Shown here piece after piece: positions 6,767-10,592 of a stretch of DNA of 10,592 bases. The notes beneath the pieces are model-generated. The model was not told the DNA's origin. It did not search any database and saw only the letters and a list, made by a program, of their open reading frames with translations. The stretch spans positions 1 through 10,592 of the forward strand of contig JASAON010001296.1 in assembly GCA_030849065.1 (NCBI GenBank). Reading direction: 5' to 3'. The DNA is from Jaenimonas drosophilae (taxonomy: Eukaryota; Euglenozoa; Kinetoplastea; Trypanosomatida; Trypanosomatidae). The translations under genes and the position numbers were made by a program. Each line of letters opens with the position of its first letter. Position 1 is the stretch's first letter.

Positions 6767-6806
6767 CCTCATGTACCTCCATCACGTCACGTGGAGGTGC
6801 ATGAGG
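6767..6806 (+). other. 15-bp hairpin (14 Watson-Crick pairs, one G-U)
   Basis: CCTCATGTACCTCCA (6767-6781) pairs with TGGAGGTGCATGAGG (6792-6806) around the 10-base loop TCACGTCACG. The single imperfect pair is T6771+3 (6774) opposite G6799, allowed as U-G in RNA. This is the strongest local fold I found in the window. It lies 220 bases after the coiled-coil gene and 620 before the eIF2B-beta start, so it would be in the upstream gene's 3' UTR or in intergenic RNA. Confidence 0.75.
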
Positions 6807-7260
6807 CTGTAGTCTTAAATACATGCGTTTGTTTTCTTGTGAGCTAGATCGGGTATGCCTCCATTGGAGGGTGTGAGCCCAACTTTATGTTTGCTGCACG
6901 TACACAACCACCGATGCATGATGATGAAGATGCTGGGATGAATATGGATATTGATGCTTCATCATTGTGCTCCATCTTCTTCCGCACTGCGTTTGATGGG
7001 GCTGCGTGTGCGCATACTCCTCCACCAAGAACATCTTTATGAAACAACGCCCTCGCGAACTTGATGAGGGTTGTTGTGTGCGCTTCATGAAAACACAAGT
7101 GTGTGCCATCATCATCTTCATCTTCGTCACCTTCATCTTGGTGTGTAGCTTGTAGCAGTAGATCTGCGTGTTTTCTGACTAGGAAGCAACGAATTCCTCT
7201 CAAAGTTTTGTTGGTTCCTTCAACGTACATCACAGACACACGCACACACTAGCACAGAGA

Positions 7261-7323
7261 TCCTCCTCCCTTCCTCATCCACATCTCCCACCCTAACAAC
7301 AACAACAACAACAACACACGCAG
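7261..7323 (+). promoter_or_regulatory. Trans-splice acceptor for eIF2B-beta
   Basis: A C/T-rich tract (7261-7293) is followed by seven AAC units (7295-7315) and ACACGCAG, with AG at 7322-7323. The 103-base leader (7324-7426) has no ATG. It contains a second pyrimidine-rich block (7359-7404) without a usable AG after it, and five AAC units (7406-7420) just before the start codon. Confidence 0.6.
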
Positions 7324-7426
7324 AACGAAGAAGAAGAACGCAGCAACTCAAGGCTGGTTTCTTCATTTTCATTCTCATTTTCTCCCCCACACTCACTCAC
7401 TCCCCAACAACAACAACAACATCGCC

Positions 7427-9118
7427 ATGCAAAAGAAGCTGTTGGACGGAGCTGCTGCTGCTGGTGGTTCCGCACCCGAGGAGTCCGAGGAGCTTCTTCA
7501 GTTCATCAACAACGCCGTGGAAGGCTTCCTCACGAGCCAACGTCCTGGGAAAGAGAAGCGCCCGCACAAGGCCCGACGTGATGAGAGCTACTCCACCTCC
7601 ACCGCGTTGCAGGCATCGGCGGTGATGATGAAGGTCGTTGAGTGTTTTCGTGATTTGGAAGGCTTCGGCGACTCGGTGGAGCAGAGCAAACACAGCATCG
7701 CACTGCGCCAGCTCCGCGACGGAGAGAGCCCGGCGGTGGTGGCGAGCTCCGTGGTGGAGCGCTTGTTGGGCTTGATCAAACTCACGGGTGATGCACTTCT
7801 CCGCGCACGTTTCTGCACGCTTCTGCTCATGAATACCACGCGACGTATCTTATCAATCATTCGTGAAGTTGCCGCTCAAACGAAAATGACGGAGCTGGAG
7901 CTTGATGAGGAGGCGGAGCGCTTCCTCCGCCGCATGGGCGATCTCTCCGACTCCGAAGAGGATGAAGAGGAGGAGGAGCAGAGCCCACGTTCCCCACTGA
8001 GTGGCACCACCAACACCTCCATCACAACAGGAGGTGGAGTTGGTGGCAGCTCCTCACCCGAACGTCGCGCCGGTTTGCGTGCGGTGCACTTCCCAGACCT
8101 CAGCAACACCGCGGGCAGCCCCCTCATGAATCGCGCGAGCTCCTTCCTCGCGACGGAGCTCCCTGGCCAGCAAATGCTGAAGCGCGCGCCGAGCAAGCGC
8201 GAGCAATCCTACGCCACCAACGTTAGAAACGCGCACTACTCCGTCCACCTCACCAGATTTTTTCGTCTGGCTTTGGAAAACATGGACGACTTTATGGCTG
8301 GCCTGGAGGCCATGACGGAGCAGCTCTGCAGTGGAGCACACATGCAGCTCCATAGCAGCGACACCGTCATTACGATTGGCAGCAGCCACACCACGCGGCA
8401 ATTCTTGCTCAGTGCTCTGGCTCACTGGAGCACACGTGGGCCACTGAAGATCATCTTGTTGGAAGGCGCACCAACCTTGGCCGCGCCAACACACGCCCTG
8501 GAGAAGGAGCTCCGACATCGTGGCGCGGCGGTGCAGCTCCTTCCGGATAGCTCGGCCTTTGCCGTGATGAGCTCCTGCACCAAGGTGTTGGTTGGAGCGG
8601 AGAGTGTGTTGGCCAATGGAGGTATGCTTGCACCGATTGGCACACACATGCTCTGTCTTGCTGCACGTACCTTTTCAGTGCCAGTGATTGTAGCAACCAC
8701 AACCTTGAAGGTCTCGCCCTTTTATCCGAGCGATTCACTCTGCTCACGGCTCGTGAGGATTGGCCGCAACGGAGCACAGGAGGTGCCGTGGAGCACGTAT
8801 GGCAATCCAGAGCAGGTGCTCCCCGCTGAGGTGTTCTACGCCCCATGCGGCGGTGATGGGATGGGAGAGGAGATGGAGGATAGCTCGCGGAGACGAGGGA
8901 TGAGCGATCCATCAACGCCCCCATCACCACCTCCTGGTGTTGCTGCCGCGTTGGGCTCGTTGGGCAGCATGCGTCGTGGGGTTTCACTCACGGTGCATAC
9001 CCCAACCATGGAGTATGTGCCTCCAGAGGCCATCACGTTGTACTCCACCGATGATACGGAAATGACCCCATCGCAGGTGCACCGATTTGTGCGCGAGCAC
9101 TACAGCAATATGGATTGA
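7427..9118 (+). CDS. EIF2B2: Translation initiation factor eIF2B, beta subunit
   Basis: 563 residues; a regulatory/core subunit of the guanine-nucleotide exchange factor that recycles eIF2-GDP. The N-terminal helical domain (about 17-160) ends in TTRRILSIIREVA, matching the family's GNMVRRVLKIIREE. The Rossmann-like domain holds VITIGSSHTT (314-323), EGAP (346-349), FAVMSSCTKVLVGAESVLAN (378-397), the GTHMLCLAAR strand-helix (405-414), VPVIV (418-422) and KVSPFYP (428-434). The ending MEYVPPEAITLY (528-539) is typical of beta (Y-VPPE-ITL-) rather than delta or alpha. Human beta is about 350 residues; the excess is a disordered insertion at 160-265 with an acidic patch (DSEEDEEEEEE, 175-184) and a Ser/Pro/Gly-rich insertion at about 472-520. 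These could be phosphorylation or lineage-specific contact sites. The start is the first ATG after the acceptor. The subunit assignment is fairly firm, as the alpha/beta/delta subunits differ in these motifs. Confidence 0.9.
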   Translation: MQKKLLDGAAAAGGSAPEESEELLQFINNAVEGFLTSQRPGKEKRPHKARRDESYSTSTALQASAVMMKVVECFRDLEGFGDSVEQSKHSIALRQLRDGESPAVVASSVVERLLGLIKLTGDALLRARFCTLLLMNTTRRILSIIREVAAQTKMTELELDEEAERFLRRMGDLSDSEEDEEEEEQSPRSPLSGTTNTSITTGGGVGGSSSPERRAGLRAVHFPDLSNTAGSPLMNRASSFLATELPGQQMLKRAPSKREQSYATNVRNAHYSVHLTRFFRLALENMDDFMAGLEAMTEQLCSGAHMQLHSSDTVITIGSSHTTRQFLLSALAHWSTRGPLKIILLEGAPTLAAPTHALEKELRHRGAAVQLLPDSSAFAVMSSCTKVLVGAESVLANGGMLAPIGTHMLCLAARTFSVPVIVATTTLKVSPFYPSDSLCSRLVRIGRNGAQEVPWSTYGNPEQVLPAEVFYAPCGGDGMGEEMEDSSRRRGMSDPSTPPSPPPGVAAALGSLGSMRRGVSLTVHTPTMEYVPPEAITLYSTDDTEMTPSQVHRFVREHYSNMD

Positions 9119-9414
9119 GGCGGAAAAAATGGTGCAGCAACAACAACAACAACAGCGCATCATCATCAACACGATCACGATGGATTGAGCGGCAGGAAGT
9201 GGAGGGGTGAGATTTGGGGGGCGGAACGTGGTTGTGATGGGCGCGTTTGTTGTTGTTCTTGTTGTTGGTGGTGGTGCGTGTATCGTGGTCGGAGGGGGGG
9301 GGGAGGGGCGAAGCTACCAACCACACACCACCTTGACCCATCATCTGATCATCATCACCACCACCCACATATTGCATTCATCATCGCTCTTCGTCGCAAC
9401 CACACCGCCCCGAC

Positions 9415-9451
9415 GTACCCCCACACTCTTCACTCTCTCTCCCCCTCTCAG
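9415..9451 (+). promoter_or_regulatory. Strong acceptor-like tract with no long ORF after it
   Basis: A nearly pure C/T stretch (9425-9449, including CACTCTCTCTCCCCCTCTCAG) ends in AG at 9450-9451, one of the best acceptor matches in the window. A second AG follows at 9468-9469. The first ATG is 9481, opening only 23 codons. The next gene has its own excellent acceptor at 9784-9785. Confidence 0.45.
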
Positions 9452-9480
9452 CATTCCTCCTGCACCACAGCTGGATTCTA

Positions 9481-9552
9481 ATGAACGGCCAACAATATGA
9501 GGAAGAAGAGGCCTCATGCGTTGGCCTCTCCACGATAATCTGCCACGCATAA
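9481..9552 (+). CDS. Possible 23-residue micro-ORF
   Basis: This is the first ATG after the strong acceptor-like AG at 9450-9451. It opens 23 codons (MNGQQYEEEEASCVGLSTII, then CHA) to TAA at 9550-9552. The paired sequences described at 9487-9529 lie wholly within it. No family recognised; chance is a real possibility at this size. Confidence 0.15.
   Translation: MNGQQYEEEEASCVGLSTIICHA
9487..9529 (+). other. Two mutually exclusive short stems
   Basis: GGCCAAC (9487-9493) can pair with GTTGGCC (9520-9526), while AGAGGCC (9507-9513) can pair with GGCCTCT (9523-9529). The two share GGCC at 9523-9526, so only one stem can form at a time. Each stem is 7 perfect base pairs, with loops of 26 and 9 bases. 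Confidence 0.45.
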
Positions 9553-9741
9553 CCACAACATCGTATGTGTGGGCGTGTGTGTATGAGCGAGAGAGGGGTA
9601 TGAGATGATGGAGCTACATCCATTCATCTATCTTTGCCGTACATGCACGCATGCCCATACGTACTATCTTGGGGGGTGATGTTGGTGTGCCAACACAAGC
9701 ATAGATGCCCGCTTCTTGTACTGTTGTGTTCCTGCTTGGCA

Positions 9742-9785
9742 TTGACGTTCTTCTCTCTCTTCTCCCATCACTTTCGTTCCTGTAG
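9742..9785 (+). promoter_or_regulatory. Trans-splice acceptor for the small membrane protein gene
   Basis: A long pyrimidine tract (9748-9780, GTTCTTCTCTCTCTTCTCCC onward) leads to TTCCTGTAG with AG at 9784-9785. The leader (9786-9868, 83 bases) begins immediately with six CAA units and contains no ATG before 9869. Confidence 0.7.
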
Positions 9786-9868
9786 CAACAACAACAACAA
9801 CAACACCCAAAACACAGGCACGCACACCTTCACACTAAGCTAAGCACCTCCTCCTCTTCATCTTCATT

Positions 9869-10201
9869 ATGCACATCAGCGATATTGGTGGTGAGCCCGC
9901 CAAGGGCAACCAGCGCCTCTCCCGCGGGGTGGAGCACACGAAGGTGTATCTCTCGCAGTTGAGGGGTGTGTGCTTGCAGTTTCTGGGCCCGATGGTGATG
10001 CTGATTGGCGTGGCCATGGCCCTCGACGTGCACGATAAGGAACGCTTTGGCCTTGGATGGATGCAGTGGGTGAAGGAGAAGGATGACAAGGTGCGTGAAG
10101 AAAAGTATCCCGCCTACGAACCATCCTCGCTCGTGCAGAAGCGTCGCGCCGACGCTGCCAGCATGGTGGACTACATCACGCCAGCGGAGAGCAGCGCGTA
10201 A
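9869..10201 (+). CDS. Small single-pass membrane protein of unknown function
   Basis: 110 residues; I do not recognise a family. After a polar, basic N-terminus (1-31: net positive, no acidic cleavage-type signal) comes one hydrophobic segment (about 32-52, LRGVCLQFLGPMVMLIGVAM), then an Asp/Lys/Glu-rich charged stretch (53-80) with a Trp pair (64, 67), and a polar tail (81-110). The size, one membrane span and charged tail resemble small accessory subunits of mitochondrial inner-membrane complexes, but that is inference from shape alone. The start is the first ATG after an excellent acceptor, and codon use (C/G-rich third positions) is like the neighbouring genes, so I believe it is expressed. 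An ER or other membrane location is equally possible. Confidence 0.75.
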   Translation: MHISDIGGEPAKGNQRLSRGVEHTKVYLSQLRGVCLQFLGPMVMLIGVAMALDVHDKERFGLGWMQWVKEKDDKVREEKYPAYEPSSLVQKRRADAASMVDYITPAESSA

Positions 10202-10401
10202 CGGGGTGTGTGTGTATGGCGCAAACAAACTACTACTACTACTACAACAACAAGATGGATGGAAAGTATTGATGTTGTTTATGATGGTGTTTGCGTTCTC
10301 GTTGCAGAATTAGGCTGATGAACGTGATGAAACGGCATCGGCGCTTTTCTCCCCACCACACTTCAGATGCAACAGATGAAGCATCGTGATGATGCTGTTG
10401 T

Positions 10402-10415
10402 TGTGTGTGTGTGTG
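10402..10415. repeat. (TG)7 microsatellite
   Basis: Seven TG units in the last gap, in the presumed 3' UTR of the small membrane protein gene. Confidence 0.8.
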
Positions 10416-10495
10416 CTGGGGGATGGTAGGGAAGGGTTGAGAGGTCGTCGAGCCCCTCCATCTAACGATTCATAATGAAAGATGTGCGGAGTGCG

Positions 10496-10533
10496 GATGA
10501 TGATGAATGTGAAGGAGTCTCTTCATCATCATC
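10496..10533 (+). other. 12-bp hairpin made from trinucleotide repeats
   Basis: GATGATGATGAA (10496-10507) pairs perfectly with TTCATCATCATC (10522-10533) around a 14-base loop. Because both arms are GAT/ATC repeats, which are common in this genome segment, the pairing is less surprising than its length suggests. Confidence 0.55.
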
Positions 10534-10592
10534 AACACCCAAAGTACATCTCCAGAGCTACTCACACACAAAAAAACAACAGCAACTGGAAG

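Larger units (their letters stand above)
6547..7321 (+). other. Long intergenic gap before eIF2B-beta
   Basis: No convincing gene. It contains an AC microsatellite, a GATGAT run, a 15-bp hairpin (6767-6806) and a CCTCCATTGGAGG mini-palindrome (6859-6871). Downstream of the hairpin are several short + strand frames: 28 codons from 6855, 51 from 6887, and 38 from 7039 (MKQRPRELDEGCCVRFMKTQ, then a hydrophobic VCAIIIFIFVTFILVCSL). The last starts where the 51-codon frame stops (ATGA overlap, 7039-7042). None has a clear acceptor. The region may be a long 3' UTR, or hold small unannotated transcripts. Confidence 0.5.
9119..9741 (+). other. Intergenic gap after eIF2B-beta
   Basis: No convincing gene. 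It contains five CAA units (9138-9152), a GTT/GGT-rich stretch, a run of ten G (9294-9303) within a G-rich block that could form a G-quadruplex on the + strand, CATCAT-rich sequence, a pyrimidine tract with AG (9450-9451) and two local folds (9487-9529 and 9680-9695, the latter TGTTGG-TGTG-CCAACA). Confidence 0.6.
10202..10592 (+). other. Gap at the right edge of the window
   Basis: No gene seen. It contains short CTA and CAA runs (10229-10251), a pyrimidine tract with AG (10345-10366) followed at once by a 20-codon frame, seven TG units (10402-10415) and a 12-bp hairpin (10496-10533). The A-rich end could be close to the leader of a gene beyond the window. Confidence 0.6.

Noticed and set aside
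6844..7245. 133-codon open frame on the - strand
   Set aside because: It would be the only gene on that strand in a unit of + strand genes, has no pyrimidine tract or AG before its start on that strand, and contains Asp/Glu and Ser runs from CATCAT simple sequence. No family recognised.
1..10592. CRISPR array, transposase, tRNA or rRNA gene
   Set aside because: The only repeats are one duplicated block, microsatellites and short inverted repeats. I saw no cloverleaf, reverse transcriptase, transposase or rRNA-like sequence.

Overview
The window most resembles nuclear DNA of a kinetoplastid flagellate, probably a free-living bodonid (Bodo saltans-like) rather than a classical trypanosomatid. 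All convincing genes lie head to tail on the + strand. None shows an intron. Each start codon follows a pyrimidine tract and an AG by roughly 70-105 bases, as expected for spliced-leader trans-splicing of a polycistronic transcript. The proteins are eukaryotic and include a dynein-arm docking-type coiled coil, which fits a flagellate. The species call is inference; no spliced-leader RNA gene is present to confirm it.

Layout. Bases 1-715 are non-coding: a dispersed repeat copy, a TG microsatellite, an unexplained splice-acceptor-like tract with a mini-ORF and hairpin, then the leader of the first gene. Uridine phosphorylase (nucleoside-phosphorylase fold) occupies 716-1738. A long gap follows (1739-3135) with a 3' hairpin, another unexplained acceptor plus mini-ORF, and a second copy (about 94% identical) of the repeat seen at base 1. 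The uridine phosphorylase gene is therefore bracketed by direct repeats. An uncertain Asp-rich ORF lies at 3136-3750; just upstream, a different frame looks more like coding sequence, so this may be a frameshifted gene or pseudogene. A 768-residue coiled-coil protein (4240-6546) carries a signature I recognise from the outer-dynein-arm docking-complex family. The gap 6547-7426 holds a striking 15-bp hairpin. The beta subunit of translation initiation factor eIF2B lies at 7427-9118, enlarged by acidic and Ser/Pro-rich insertions. A 750-base gap with a third unexplained acceptor and mini-ORF precedes a small single-pass membrane protein (9869-10201). The last 390 bases are non-coding and hold microsatellites and a 12-bp hairpin.

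The genes do not form a pathway: pyrimidine salvage, cilium assembly, translation control and an unknown membrane protein. That is normal in kinetoplastid transcription units, where control is mostly post-transcriptional. For that reason the hairpins, CAA tracts and extra splice-acceptor-like tracts between genes are the parts most worth following up. I saw no CRISPR array, insertion sequence, tRNA or rRNA.
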